A stretch of 64,000 nucleotides of DNA from Algoriphagus aquimarinus (lineage in GTDB: Bacteria > Bacteroidota > Bacteroidia > Cytophagales > Cyclobacteriaceae), in contig NZ_FOKK01000006.1 in assembly GCF_900112005.1 (NCBI RefSeq), positions 247,181 through 311,180 of the forward strand. Direction: 5' to 3'. Both the position numbers and the translations under genes were made by a program. Below the pieces are notes generated by a model that was not told where the DNA came from, did no database searches, and worked only from the letters and a program-made list of their open reading frames with translations. How positions within the stretch are numbered: the stretch's first letter is position 1; each line of letters opens with the position of its first letter. This document shows, one piece after another, positions 45,756-54,359 of the stretch.

Positions 45756-46204
45756 AGTTGTACTTTTAGCATTTTGTATAGTTGAATGGTAGAATGTTTT
45801 TCTATCATCGATATAAACGTTGGAATAACTTCCTGTATTCTATTAAATCTATCGCCTAAAGTTTTATCATTAGAATCTAATACAACACTTGTCACGATTT
45901 CATTTCCTATACTTATTTGATTACTAGAATTTAATAATGTTAAAGAATTAATTGTAACTGGTAATAGCGACAAGTATCTTTTGTTGAATGATGCAAATAA
46001 TCTTGACTGCTCTTTTATCATTTCCTCTAATCCTAATTCGGTATCTTGCTTTTTTGACAAATAACTAACTGTTCTATCATCTAATAAAAATGGTAAGACT
46101 AAACAAGAGCGAGCAATATCTAATTTGTCAATTTCATTCAATATGGATAAGAAGACACAACTTGCAATCGCTTCGTTGTTGTATACATAGTATATTTCTT
46201 TCAT
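45752..46204 (-). CDS. Small middle component of an ABC-three-component system
   Basis: A 150-residue protein with no motif I can tie to an enzyme. Its place (4-bp overlaps with the nuclease gene before it and the DUF3732 ATPase after it), length and start (YYVYNNEAIASCVFLSILNE) fit the middle-component (MC) proteins of ABC-3C systems, which bridge the effector and the ATPase. The call rests mainly on context. Confidence 0.7.
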   Translation of the reverse strand: MKEIYYVYNNEAIASCVFLSILNEIDKLDIARSCLVLPFLLDDRTVSYLSKKQDTELGLEEMIKEQSRLFASFNKRYLSLLPVTINSLTLLNSSNQISIGNEIVTSVVLDSNDKTLGDRFNRIQEVIPTFISMIEKHSTIQLYKMLKVQL

Positions 46205-47433
46205 TCCTTTTTGTATTTATTGCTCCAATCAAAATGCCATCCGATTTCAAGTTTATCTGATAGAGCGTAGTAATGTCCATTGCTAAATTCAATACCTAAA
46301 GCTGAAAACCCAGGGATTGATAAGTCTTGTTTTCTGATATAGTCAACTAAATCAACGCCTAAGTTTTTAATGTCATCCTCTAAATCCTCAATAGCAGAAC
46401 CATAATTTATTTGACGTTCAATTTTTCTGTATTTAGCTTTAAATTCATTTATCCATATTTGAATACTGTTATTTTTAAATTCTTCTATATCTGTAAGTAA
46501 AATGAAATTCTCTTCCTCAGACCAATAAGTAAAATGATTTAAAAATTTCAGCATTTGTGTAGTGTAATTTCGAATGTCATTTGAACCTGGTTGTATTTCG
46601 CCTATATCAAGTAATTGCTTTATAAAAATTTGACTTTCCAAATCATCAGGTAATAAAACAGGAAATTCTCTTTTAGGTAATGGGCGAATCTCATTCGAAA
46701 CCTTAAAACATTTTCCAAATCGTTTTCCAAATTCACTTCCCGATATTTCAAATTTTTGCCCAGCTTTTATATCTAAGTACTTTGATAAATTTAATTCAGA
46801 TGAAAATTTTTCAAAGATTGGATCAACTAAGTTTTCTTGATAGTATTTCTCAAGTATTTTATTCTTAATCTTATCAATAATTTTATCCTCGCCTATTTCT
46901 ATCCACAATTTCTTTAAAAATAGCTCAAGTTTACTCTTACTTAGTTTAGTGACTTTTTTTAAATATTTTTTGAGTGTTTCGTCTTTAGTTTTATTTCCTA
47001 ATTCTTTTATTTTCAACTTCACTTTATCGGAATCGTTATCTGCTTTGAATAAATTAAGTGTGGTTATAAAATCATTGTTACTTTCACTTTTATTTGTAAC
47101 TAAAATGAATGTGTGTTTTTTAAGAAAATCAGAACTTTTATCTGCAATAATAAAATCAGCCCAATTGCTTAGCGTTTTCCATAAGTCCGTATCTAATTCA
47201 GTTAAATTTTGTGGCTTACCCTTTGCATTTTTTATGATTGTATGCTTTGCCTGATATAAAATTGTTGTTCCGTCTTCTTTATCAATATGCACATCATCTT
47301 TAACTTCAAATCCTATTTTTTGACCGAATTTGAGGTCAAGAGCTAAAAGCATAAAGTAGTAGAATTGATAGTCAAATCCTATAGCTTGTGGACCAGCAGT
47401 ATGTTGTTCTTGTATCGTTTTTGTTTCAGCCAT
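46201..47433 (-). CDS. PD-(D/E)XK nuclease-like effector with ABC-3C C-terminal region
   Basis: A 410-residue protein. Residues 14-65 show a restriction-endonuclease-like core as in DUF4297/Cap4 nucleases: GFDYQFYYFMLLALDL, FEVKDDVHI (E43, D46/D47), then ILYQAKHT (Q61-x-K63). Lys-rich helices follow (about 130-220), and the C-terminal part (LPDDLESQIFIKQLLDIGEIQ, FLNHFTYWSEEENFI) resembles the CTDs that attach ABC-3C effectors to their partners. It leads the operon. By analogy it would cut DNA when the ATPase senses foreign or abnormal DNA. The nuclease call is motif-based. Confidence 0.72.
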   Translation of the reverse strand: MAETKTIQEQHTAGPQAIGFDYQFYYFMLLALDLKFGQKIGFEVKDDVHIDKEDGTTILYQAKHTIIKNAKGKPQNLTELDTDLWKTLSNWADFIIADKSSDFLKKHTFILVTNKSESNNDFITTLNLFKADNDSDKVKLKIKELGNKTKDETLKKYLKKVTKLSKSKLELFLKKLWIEIGEDKIIDKIKNKILEKYYQENLVDPIFEKFSSELNLSKYLDIKAGQKFEISGSEFGKRFGKCFKVSNEIRPLPKREFPVLLPDDLESQIFIKQLLDIGEIQPGSNDIRNYTTQMLKFLNHFTYWSEEENFILLTDIEEFKNNSIQIWINEFKAKYRKIERQINYGSAIEDLEDDIKNLGVDLVDYIRKQDLSIPGFSALGIEFSNGHYYALSDKLEIGWHFDWSNKYKKE

Positions 47434-47439
47434 ACTTTT

Positions 47440-47586
47440 TTATTTACCCCTTTTTAACCTACGTTTTGGCAACTTTTTCCAAAGCTGTGCGCCAAACCAA
47501 TTTAGTTCTTTGACATCGTTTGGGGTTGCAGATCTGTGTATATGCAACCAGCTACGTATATTTCCTATATATCTTTTGTTCTCCAT
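47440..47586 (-). CDS. Small basic ORF (48 residues) just upstream of the nuclease gene
   Basis: An ATG at 47586 opens a 48-residue frame with protein-like composition: MENKRYIGNIRSWLHIHRSA, TPNDVKELNWFGAQLWKKLP, then a basic tail KRRLKRGK. It ends 6 bp before the nuclease start and overlaps the end of the truncated DUF1016 frame. I do not recognise it. It could be a small DNA-binding leader protein of the operon, or the C-terminal scrap of a lost gene. Confidence 0.4.
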   Translation of the reverse strand: MENKRYIGNIRSWLHIHRSATPNDVKELNWFGAQLWKKLPKRRLKRGK

Positions 47587-48032
47587 AAAATCTCAGCTCT
47601 TATTCCCTGAAGATTCCACTCTCCAAGAAAGGAAGTTTTGAGTTGTAATTTATACCCTGTACAGGGTATTTTATGCTTTTTCTTAGTACGAGACTTGTCG
47701 TTATAATCCAACAGTCGGTATTGAGTCCAGTTTAATTGTGAACGCAGTGCGTTCATTATTGGGAAGGTGAGGTAAAACTGCCAGCAAAAATTAAGTTGTC
47801 TAAAAGAATAACCGCTACCGAAGTCATTTTCTAGGACTTCAGCCAAGTTTTTTAGTAGGAAAGTCCCGTAATCTGCACGTTCTTTTCCGTTTTGCTCTTC
47901 TTCCACGATGTGCCTACCGATTTCCCAATACATTAGCACTCGTTCATGATTTACCGCGCGAATCGCATTTGTTTGCGCTTGCGAAATGATTTGCCGGATA
48001 TTATCTATAAATGATTTAGAGATTTGATTCAT
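47565..48032 (-). pseudogene. Truncated DUF1016/YhcG-like nuclease gene (N-terminal domain only)
   Basis: Residues 1-105 match the DUF1016 N-terminal domain: FIDNIRQIISQAQTNAIRAV, YWEIGRHIVEEEQNGKERAD, FSFRQLNFCWQFYLTF-like and LNWTQYRLL. The normal protein continues for more than 200 further residues, with a PD-(D/E)XK C-terminal domain. Here the sequence departs after TQYRLL into unrelated residues and stops. The break lies next to a perfect palindrome (47652-47669). DUF1016 genes are common in defence and restriction islands, so this is a decayed neighbour of the ABC-3C operon. Confidence 0.7.
47652..47669. repeat. Perfect 18-bp palindrome
   Basis: ATACCCTGTACAGGGTAT, perfectly self-complementary, inside the degraded 3' part of the DUF1016 frame. 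Its core (CCCTGTACAGGG) resembles the CCCTGCACTTACGTACAGGG hairpin of the 41231-41829 element, so it may be a REP-type insertion scar. Confidence 0.6.
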
Positions 48033-48225
48033 AGTCTGTTGCAGTCGAATAATAGACTAATATAAATGCTAATCTTTATTTGTGAGTCTAAGCTTTAGCC
48101 TATTTCTGAAAGAGTAAACTAATAGATACATTCCTATAGGTTGAGCACAGGATTGCTAAAATCCTAAAAAGCCCTATTTTATCGCTTCGATTTTATGCTT
48201 TTTCCCAAAACCCTAACCTGAACCC

Positions 48226-49629
48226 ATGAAGCCTACCTATACTTACAACCAAACTTACCTTTGGCTGATTAGCCTCACTGCAGCTCTGGGAGGGTTTTTA
48301 TTTGGGTACGATTGGGTAGTAATAGGAGGGGCCAAGCCATTTTACGAGCCTTTTTTTAATATTACTTCGGTGGGCGATCAGGGTTGGGGCACAAGCTCAG
48401 CTCTGATTGGCTGCATGATCGGAGCGGGGATTTGCATCTTGATTTCGGATAAGTTAGGGAGGAAAAGATTGCTGATTGCTTCTGGTTTATTATTTTCCAT
48501 ATCGGCCATTGGAACTGCCTTGGCTGGTACTTTCTGGGAATTCAATTTCTATAGAATCATCGGTGGCGTAGCGATGGGAGTAGCGCTAAACCTCTCACCG
48601 CTTTACATAGCAGAACTTTCGCCTCCAGAGAAACGCGGCAAAATGGTGACGATTAACCAGCTCCTGATCATGTTCGGAGTTTTGCTGGCTCAGTTGATCA
48701 ACTGGCAGATTTCGCTTGCGGATACCCAATTGGCTGATGATGCTACTTTCGAGATGATTGCAGCGAGTTGGTCTGGGCAAAATGGTTGGAGATGGATGTT
48801 TGCGGCGGAAGCTGTTCCTGCACTACTTTTCTTTGGTTTGATGTTTTTTGTGCCTGAGTCCGTGCCTTGGTTGATCAAGAATAAGGAGGAAGATAAAGCT
48901 CGAAAAATTCTTGTGAGAATCGGTGGAGAGAACTACGCTCAGGATTCTATCGCTGAAGTGAAAACGACTCTGAGAGAAGGCGATTTTGGAAGAGTGAACC
49001 TCAAGGAATTGTTCCAGAAGCGAATTATGAAGCTATTGGGAATCGGTATTTTCCTGGCTTTTCTACAGCAGTGGTCTGGGATCAATGTGGTGATCTATTA
49101 CGCTGCGGATATCTTCCAGGCGGCAGGATACAACCTGAAGCAGATGATGCTAAATATCGTGGTGATTGGTGGGGTGATGGTGCTATCGGTGTTCATCACC
49201 ATTTTCACAGTGGATAGATTTGGCAGGAAGAAACTCCTGCTGATCGGTACTTCGGCGATGGCGATTTTGTATGGGCTGATTGGCTACTTTTTCTACATAG
49301 ATCTTGGCGGAAATGCTGTAGTATTTGCTGTATTGACCAATGTGATGTTTTATTCCTTCACCTTGGCGCCCCTGCTTTGGGTAGTGCTCTCAGAGATTTT
49401 TCCCACGCGAATCCGAGGGGCTGCCATTTCCATAGGAGCGCTTGCGCACTGGATTGGGAACTTCACCCTGACCTATTTCTTTCCTGCGATCCGTGAGAAT
49501 CTAGGCTGGGCAAATAACTTCTGGCTCTACGGTGCAATCTGCGCTTTTGGGTTCTTGGTGATTTACTATGTTTTACCTGAGACGAAGGGCAAGTCTCTGG
49601 AAGAGATAGAAAAGGAATTGGTGGGGTAA
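48226..49629 (+). CDS. MFS sugar porter (sugar/proton symporter)
   Basis: A 467-residue inner-membrane protein of the MFS sugar-porter family with 12 predicted membrane helices. Signature motifs: GGFLFGYDWVVIGGA near residue 22, DKLGRKRLL, YRIIGGVAMGVA, PESVPWLIK, QQWSGINVVIYYAADIF, DRFGRKKLLLIG, and the end PETKGKSLEEIE. It imports a monosaccharide, probably with protons. Separated from the PUL by the inserted accessory segment; it could serve the same sugars as the SSS carrier. Confidence 0.93.
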   Translation: MKPTYTYNQTYLWLISLTAALGGFLFGYDWVVIGGAKPFYEPFFNITSVGDQGWGTSSALIGCMIGAGICILISDKLGRKRLLIASGLLFSISAIGTALAGTFWEFNFYRIIGGVAMGVALNLSPLYIAELSPPEKRGKMVTINQLLIMFGVLLAQLINWQISLADTQLADDATFEMIAASWSGQNGWRWMFAAEAVPALLFFGLMFFVPESVPWLIKNKEEDKARKILVRIGGENYAQDSIAEVKTTLREGDFGRVNLKELFQKRIMKLLGIGIFLAFLQQWSGINVVIYYAADIFQAAGYNLKQMMLNIVVIGGVMVLSVFITIFTVDRFGRKKLLLIGTSAMAILYGLIGYFFYIDLGGNAVVFAVLTNVMFYSFTLAPLLWVVLSEIFPTRIRGAAISIGALAHWIGNFTLTYFFPAIRENLGWANNFWLYGAICAFGFLVIYYVLPETKGKSLEEIEKELVG

Positions 49630-49631
49630 AC

Positions 49632-50693
49632 TCAGACCGAGTACCTTGACCTCACTGAAACCAAAAAAGGAATCAAGCAAACCGCAGAAACAATCAGCGG
49701 ATGAATCCCGAATATCACGAGCAGGAAAAGGAAAAAGAAAACCAAATAGCCCAGCTTAAGAGCTTTCTCCTGCTCATTTCTCCACTTGATCAATCCATAA
49801 ATCCCCATGTTCATTGCGATCAAGAGGATAAGTAAAAAGAATAGATCCGGGAGGTTTTCGAGGATGCCAAACTTAAAGACTAGCAGGGTAAGTTCTGGGG
49901 AAAGTATGAGTAAAATCGGTACTGCATGTTGCCACAGCTTTCTGGAATAGCTCAAGGGCATGTTGCGGAAATAGCTTAGTTGCTGAGATTCAAACCCATC
50001 TTTCTCCAGCCAAATTGGAAAGTGCACATAGGCAGTACATAATATTCCGAATTCCAGCCATCTCAGGTCAAATTCTCCAGAGGTAAAAAAGTAGAAAAAA
50101 CCATTCAGCAGGAAGATGCTGATGATTTTCACGGCCAAAATCAGCAGGGTTCTATTTTCCCTCAAATGCATCAAAAACCAAAACTCGAACTTCAGCTTCT
50201 TAAAAATTGCAGGTCTAACTCGTGTGCTTTCTGGAAATGGCTTTTTGAGTTTGAAATAGAGGACAGTAATATCAGCCAGGAAAATCCCTATGAGAAAAAG
50301 CCAGAGTACTCCAAGCTTTCCACCAGAGCGCATCCCAATTCCTACATAAGTCAGTAAAACCGAATAGGCTAAAATCAAAGCATGATTTGCCAGCCAAACG
50401 GGCAGGAAGTTTCGGCCAAGTTGGGGCCAGGTGAAAAAGCCTAGCTGATGAAAGATTCTATAATGCTTATCATTCAGGAGTCTAATCTGAAATCTTTTTT
50501 GAGCCAAGGTATAACCCAGAAAAATCAATAAGATAGCATAAAAACCTGCGGAATTCTGAAGGAGGCGCTCGGCTATCATGAGATGCTGCTTCATTTCCAT
50601 AAAGACACCGAAAACGACGATGACCAAAATGAAGAAGCCTAGAAATGCTCGATAGAACGTAATTACAAATGATTTGAAAAATAGCTCATTCAT
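49632..50693 (-). CDS. Probable ABC transporter membrane subunit
   Basis: A 353-residue protein with about eight or nine hydrophobic segments and no enzymatic motif. Its start overlaps the ATPase gene by 8 bp, so it is the partner permease of that ATPase. It converges on the MFS gene with only 2 bp between stops. Substrate unknown; the pair resembles simple one-permease exporters of Bacteroidota. Confidence 0.7.
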   Translation of the reverse strand: MNELFFKSFVITFYRAFLGFFILVIVVFGVFMEMKQHLMIAERLLQNSAGFYAILLIFLGYTLAQKRFQIRLLNDKHYRIFHQLGFFTWPQLGRNFLPVWLANHALILAYSVLLTYVGIGMRSGGKLGVLWLFLIGIFLADITVLYFKLKKPFPESTRVRPAIFKKLKFEFWFLMHLRENRTLLILAVKIISIFLLNGFFYFFTSGEFDLRWLEFGILCTAYVHFPIWLEKDGFESQQLSYFRNMPLSYSRKLWQHAVPILLILSPELTLLVFKFGILENLPDLFFLLILLIAMNMGIYGLIKWRNEQEKALKLGYLVFFFLFLLVIFGIHPLIVSAVCLIPFLVSVRSRYSV

Positions 50694-51318
50694 GGGTTTG
50701 AACTAGTTTTCCATCAGCGATAGTCAATACAGAGTCATAAGAGAAGAACTCTTCAAAATCTGCGATATGGGAAGTCAGTAGGAAGCTCACTCCGCTTTGG
50801 AGTTGCTGATTGATCAATTCAGTAAGTCGCTTCTGCGAACCCACATCGATAGTAGTGTAGGGTTCGTCTAGAATGATCAAGCTTGGTGTCCCCAGAAATG
50901 CCAGAATAATTCCTGCTTTTTTCAGCATTCCAGAGGAATAGGTAGAAATAGCGTTTTTGGAATAGTCACCAATTCCCAGGATCTCTTTCAAAGATTCAAT
51001 CTGCACATCGTCAGCTCCTTTGGTTTTGGATACAAAAGCTATCAACTCATCCAAACTTAGAAAATCCGGAAATAGGGGTTCTGCTTCTGAGTAATTGACC
51101 AGCTTGCGAAAGGGGATAGGTTCTTTCTTCAGTGAAATTCCGTCCAACATAATCTCTCCCTCAAATGCATGAATTCCCGCAATTGCCTTCAAAAGTGTAG
51201 ATTTCCCTGAGCCATTTTCACCCTTGATCAGATGTATGCCTTTGGCCAAGTGGAGTGAGTCAATCTCCATTTGAAAGCCCGTTGGGTATGTTTTTTTAAA
51301 GTGCTGGATTTGTAGCAT
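50686..51318 (-). CDS. ABC transporter ATP-binding protein
   Basis: A 210-residue ABC ATPase: Walker A KGENGSGKSTLL, Q-loop region near PIPFRKLVNYSEAEPLFP, signature STYSSGMLKKAGIILAFLG, Walker B LIILDEPYTTID and H-loop LTSHIADFE. The ATG at 51318 (MLQIQHFKKTYP) is chosen; an upstream in-frame extension to 51390 lacks any domain sense. Coupled to the permease by an 8-bp overlap. Confidence 0.9.
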   Translation of the reverse strand: MLQIQHFKKTYPTGFQMEIDSLHLAKGIHLIKGENGSGKSTLLKAIAGIHAFEGEIMLDGISLKKEPIPFRKLVNYSEAEPLFPDFLSLDELIAFVSKTKGADDVQIESLKEILGIGDYSKNAISTYSSGMLKKAGIILAFLGTPSLIILDEPYTTIDVGSQKRLTELINQQLQSGVSFLLTSHIADFEEFFSYDSVLTIADGKLVQTHE

Positions 51319-51735
51319 ATGATGGATACAGTTGTCTTGCTTCTCCAGAAGCTGGACTTGATTTGTGTTTACTCTCAACAAAGAATTCATTCAATTTCCG
51401 AATTTCTAGGTAATAGAAGGAGAGGTTTAGAAGTTTTAACCAATTCCAAATATTGCGTCTTATTGAAAGTAAGTAAAATAACATCTTCAACTACCTAAAG
51501 AAAAGTCTCCAATACAGCTAAAAAACTGATCTATAAGACAGAGAGTTGCTACTATAATCTCCCTAAAGCCGCGCCTATAGTGGATCTGAGCTGCAAGGAT
51601 TCCAGAGTGTGCGGATTAGGCCAGCGAAAACCAAAACCTTTATTGAAATCTATAGTTAGGCAAGGGGAAATAGCCATCTTTAAAGGAATGATTATTGTAT
51701 TTTTAAGTATTAAAATGATAAACCCTTAAGATTTT
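51319..51735. other. Divergent intergenic region between ABC ATPase and rsbQ
   Basis: 417 bp with no supportable gene; it holds the promoters of two divergent transcripts. No clear hairpin or repeat copy seen. Confidence 0.45.
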
Positions 51736-52530
51736 ATGACAAGTGTATTGAAAAGAAACAATGTAACAGTCATAGGCGAGGGAAGCAAAGTGCTAATGTT
51801 TGGCCACGGATTCGGATGTGATCAGAATGCCTGGAAGCATATTAAAAACTTTTTCATTAAAGATTACAAGCTTGTTTTTCTTGATTTTGTTGGAGCTGGG
51901 AAATCTGATTTGGCATCCTACGATCCCCAGAAATATGCCTCTTTAGATGGCTATGTGACGGATATTATAGAGATATGCGATGTGCTGGAGTTAAGAAATG
52001 CAATATTTATTGGGCACTCGGTAAGCTGTATGATAGGGGCTTTAGCATCCATAAAGAGACCGGATGTTTTTGAAAAACTTATCTTCATCGCTCCATCTCC
52101 CTGCTATATAAGTTCAGGAGATTACACAGGAGGATTTGATCAGGAAACGATAGACTCATTACTTGAGGTGATGGAAGAAGATTATATCAGCTGGGCCAGA
52201 TCGATCGCTCCAGATATAATGGATGCTCACAATGGGGAAGAACTTACCAGTGAATTATCGACTAGCTTTTGTGCGATTGACCCGCTAATAGCTAAGCAAT
52301 TCGCTAGAGTGACTTTTTTGTCAGATAATAGAAAAGATCTTCCTTTAATTCCTGTTGAAAGCCTAACGATTCAATGTTCTGATGACATGATAGCACCAGT
52401 GTCTGTGGGGCAATACATAAATGCAAATACCAGAAACAATACATTAACAGTTTTAGAAGCGCATGGCCATTGTCCTCATATGAGTCATCCAGCTGAAACC
52501 GTTCATGCTATAAATGCTTTTTTGCAGTAA
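51736..52530 (+). CDS. rsbQ: RsbQ-like alpha/beta hydrolase
   Basis: A 264-residue cytoplasmic alpha/beta hydrolase that matches Bacillus RsbQ closely: HGFGCDQNAWK, FLDFVGAGKSDLASYD, nucleophile Ser95 in GHSVS, FIAPSPCYI, CSDDMIAP (acid Asp about 216-217) and AHGHCPHMSHP (His245). RsbQ activates the PAS-domain phosphatase RsbP in the energy-stress branch of the general stress response, probably by making or delivering a small ligand; plant KAI2/D14 receptors are relatives. No RsbP-like phosphatase is adjacent; a short sigma-like gene follows after 63 bp. Confidence 0.9.
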   Translation: MTSVLKRNNVTVIGEGSKVLMFGHGFGCDQNAWKHIKNFFIKDYKLVFLDFVGAGKSDLASYDPQKYASLDGYVTDIIEICDVLELRNAIFIGHSVSCMIGALASIKRPDVFEKLIFIAPSPCYISSGDYTGGFDQETIDSLLEVMEEDYISWARSIAPDIMDAHNGEELTSELSTSFCAIDPLIAKQFARVTFLSDNRKDLPLIPVESLTIQCSDDMIAPVSVGQYINANTRNNTLTVLEAHGHCPHMSHPAETVHAINAFLQ

Positions 52531-52593
52531 GTCTAAGTGTAGTTAAAAACAGGATATTTCGTACCTTAAGAAACAGACCAAAATTGAACCAGT

Positions 52594-52902
52594 ATGCAGC
52601 CGGATAACAATCAAGAGAATACAAAAACGAATAGCAAACTTACCCCAGAGCTATATGACAAGTTTGCACCACCAGTTTATGGCAAAATATTAAGCATCGT
52701 TCATCAAGGTCCAATAGCAGGAAAAGTACTGGAAAAAGTCTTTGTCTCAGCTTATACAAAGGATGAAACTTTCCCTTTACGAAGTCCCTTAATGTCCTTG
52801 ATTGATCTGGCTCAAGAAAGAAGTCGCAAAACAGTCAAAGCACTTACTATTTTCCGTGAATGTTGCTCAGGAGCTAGCATTAGCATAACTGATAAAAAAT
52901 AA
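52594..52902 (+). CDS. Short protein resembling ECF sigma region 2 only
   Basis: A 102-residue protein. Residues about 17-85 (PELYDKFAPPVYGKILSIVH, AGKVLEKVFVSAYTKDETF, PLMSLIDLAQERSRKTVKAL) line up with the sigma-70 region 2 pattern of ECF sigma factors (YDxYAPxLYGxILRIV, AEDVLQExF, LLxIARNxAID), but the signal is degenerate and there is no region 4. It lies 63 bp after rsbQ on the same strand. It may be a sigma-like regulator, an anti-sigma decoy, or a remnant. The homology is a visual inference. Confidence 0.5.
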   Translation: MQPDNNQENTKTNSKLTPELYDKFAPPVYGKILSIVHQGPIAGKVLEKVFVSAYTKDETFPLRSPLMSLIDLAQERSRKTVKALTIFRECCSGASISITDKK

Positions 52903-53045
52903 CACACTATAATTTTTTGAAACAGCTGCCATCTTTTTGTTTGCAAAATTGACGATGGCGAATTGCTACTATCCTTCCTGTGGTGGAAACAATTATATTC
53001 CCCTTTCTTAAAGCCAAGTTCTATATCATACAGCACCATTTGTTA

Positions 53046-53080
53046 TAAAAAACAGCCGCCCTTGTTTCCAAAAGCGGCTG
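53046..53080 (-). terminator. Terminator after the cystathionine lyase/synthase gene
   Basis: A 7-bp GC-rich stem (CAGCCGC / GCGGCTG) with a 14-nt loop, with a run of As on the + strand (U-tract on the - strand), 24 bp beyond the stop. Confidence 0.85.
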
Positions 53081-53103
53081 GTTGATATTATAGTAATTAG
53101 CTT

Positions 53104-54249
53104 TTAAATCTTCGTAAGGGCATTTGCTAGATCATTTTTCAAATCTTCAGCATCTTCTACACCTACGCTCAATCGGATCAAAGAATCTACCAAACCTACT
53201 TTCTCCCGCTCTTCTTTGGGGATACTTGCATGGGTCATGGATGCTGGGTGTCCACACAGGGATTCTACTCCACCAAGAGATTCTGCTAGCGCAAAAATTT
53301 GAAAGCTTTCCATCACCTTTCTCGCATCAGATTCTTTATTGCCCACTAGGGTAAAGGAGATCATTCCTCCGTAATCGCGCATTTGCTTTACAGCGATGTC
53401 ATGATTTGGATGATCCTCGAAGCCTGGCCAGTACACTTTCTCTACTTTCGGGTGATTTTTCAAGTAAGCTGCGATGGTTTTGCCATTTTGAGAATGGCGC
53501 TCCATTCTTAGGTGGAGGGTTTTGATTCCTCTTATGACTAAGAAACAGTCCTGAGGACCTGGAGTAGCTCCGGTAGCATTTTGGATGAATGCCAGCCTTT
53601 GCGCAAGCTCATCATCATTTACCACCAAAGCTCCCATCACCACGTCGGAGTGCCCGCCCAGGTATTTGGTTACGGAGTGCATCACGATATCTGCACCCAG
53701 ATTCAATGGGTTTTGCAGGTAAGGAGAGGCAAAGGTGTTGTCCACAGCAAGAATGATCTTGGTACCCGTGCTTAGTTTTGCCACCGCTGCGATATCGATG
53801 ATATTCATCATAGGATTGGTAGGCGTCTCTACCCAGATCATTTTCGTGTTTTCCGTAATATGATCTGCGATGCTCGCCGCATCCGACATGGGCACAAACT
53901 TGAATTTGATGCCGTATCGCTCGTATACTTTGGTAAATAGACGGTAAGACCCGCCATACAGATCATTGGTACTGATGATCTCATCACCTGGGTTGAAAAG
54001 TTTGATCACCGCATCTATAGCTCCCAAACCTGAAGAAAAGCATATGCCATGCTTGCCGTTTTCCAGTGCTGCCAAGTTATTTTGCAAAGCAGTACGGGTA
54101 GGATTGTGAGTACGGGAATACTCATATCCTTTATGATCACCTGGCGAATTTTGCACATAAGTGGACGTCTGGTAGATCGGAGTCATGATCGCGCCGGTGG
54201 CGGGATCCGGCTCTATTCCGGCGTGTATGGCTTTTGTTCCGAATTTCAT
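53104..54249 (-). CDS. Cystathionine gamma-lyase / gamma-synthase (PLP-dependent)
   Basis: A 381-residue PLP enzyme of the Cys/Met-metabolism (transsulfuration) family. Marks: TKAIHAGIEPDPATGAIMTP, YEYSRTHNPTRTALQ, FSSGLGAIDAVI, NDLYGGSYRL, ETPTNPMM, the PLP lysine in HSVTKYLGGHSD, and AESLGGVESL with HPASMTHA. The family covers cystathionine gamma-synthase (MetB) and gamma-lyase, which cannot be told apart by eye. Single-gene transcript with its own terminator. Confidence 0.93.
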   Translation of the reverse strand: MKFGTKAIHAGIEPDPATGAIMTPIYQTSTYVQNSPGDHKGYEYSRTHNPTRTALQNNLAALENGKHGICFSSGLGAIDAVIKLFNPGDEIISTNDLYGGSYRLFTKVYERYGIKFKFVPMSDAASIADHITENTKMIWVETPTNPMMNIIDIAAVAKLSTGTKIILAVDNTFASPYLQNPLNLGADIVMHSVTKYLGGHSDVVMGALVVNDDELAQRLAFIQNATGATPGPQDCFLVIRGIKTLHLRMERHSQNGKTIAAYLKNHPKVEKVYWPGFEDHPNHDIAVKQMRDYGGMISFTLVGNKESDARKVMESFQIFALAESLGGVESLCGHPASMTHASIPKEEREKVGLVDSLIRLSVGVEDAEDLKNDLANALTKI

Positions 54250-54359
54250 TCGTAATTGGTTTAGACTGTTTTGGCTTCTAAGAAAAAGAAAACCTTTTTG
54301 GATTTTCGGGGTGATTTTAGGCTTTGCATGTTAAACTTGCAGACATTCCTAGTGAATCA

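Noticed and set aside
42859..47433. Classical restriction-modification system
   Set aside because: There is no methyltransferase or specificity subunit; the ATPase is DUF3732-like rather than HsdR-like.
52812..53039. 75-residue - strand ORF opposite the sigma-like gene
   Set aside because: It overlaps the + strand gene and adjacent AT-rich DNA; no domain or start signal.
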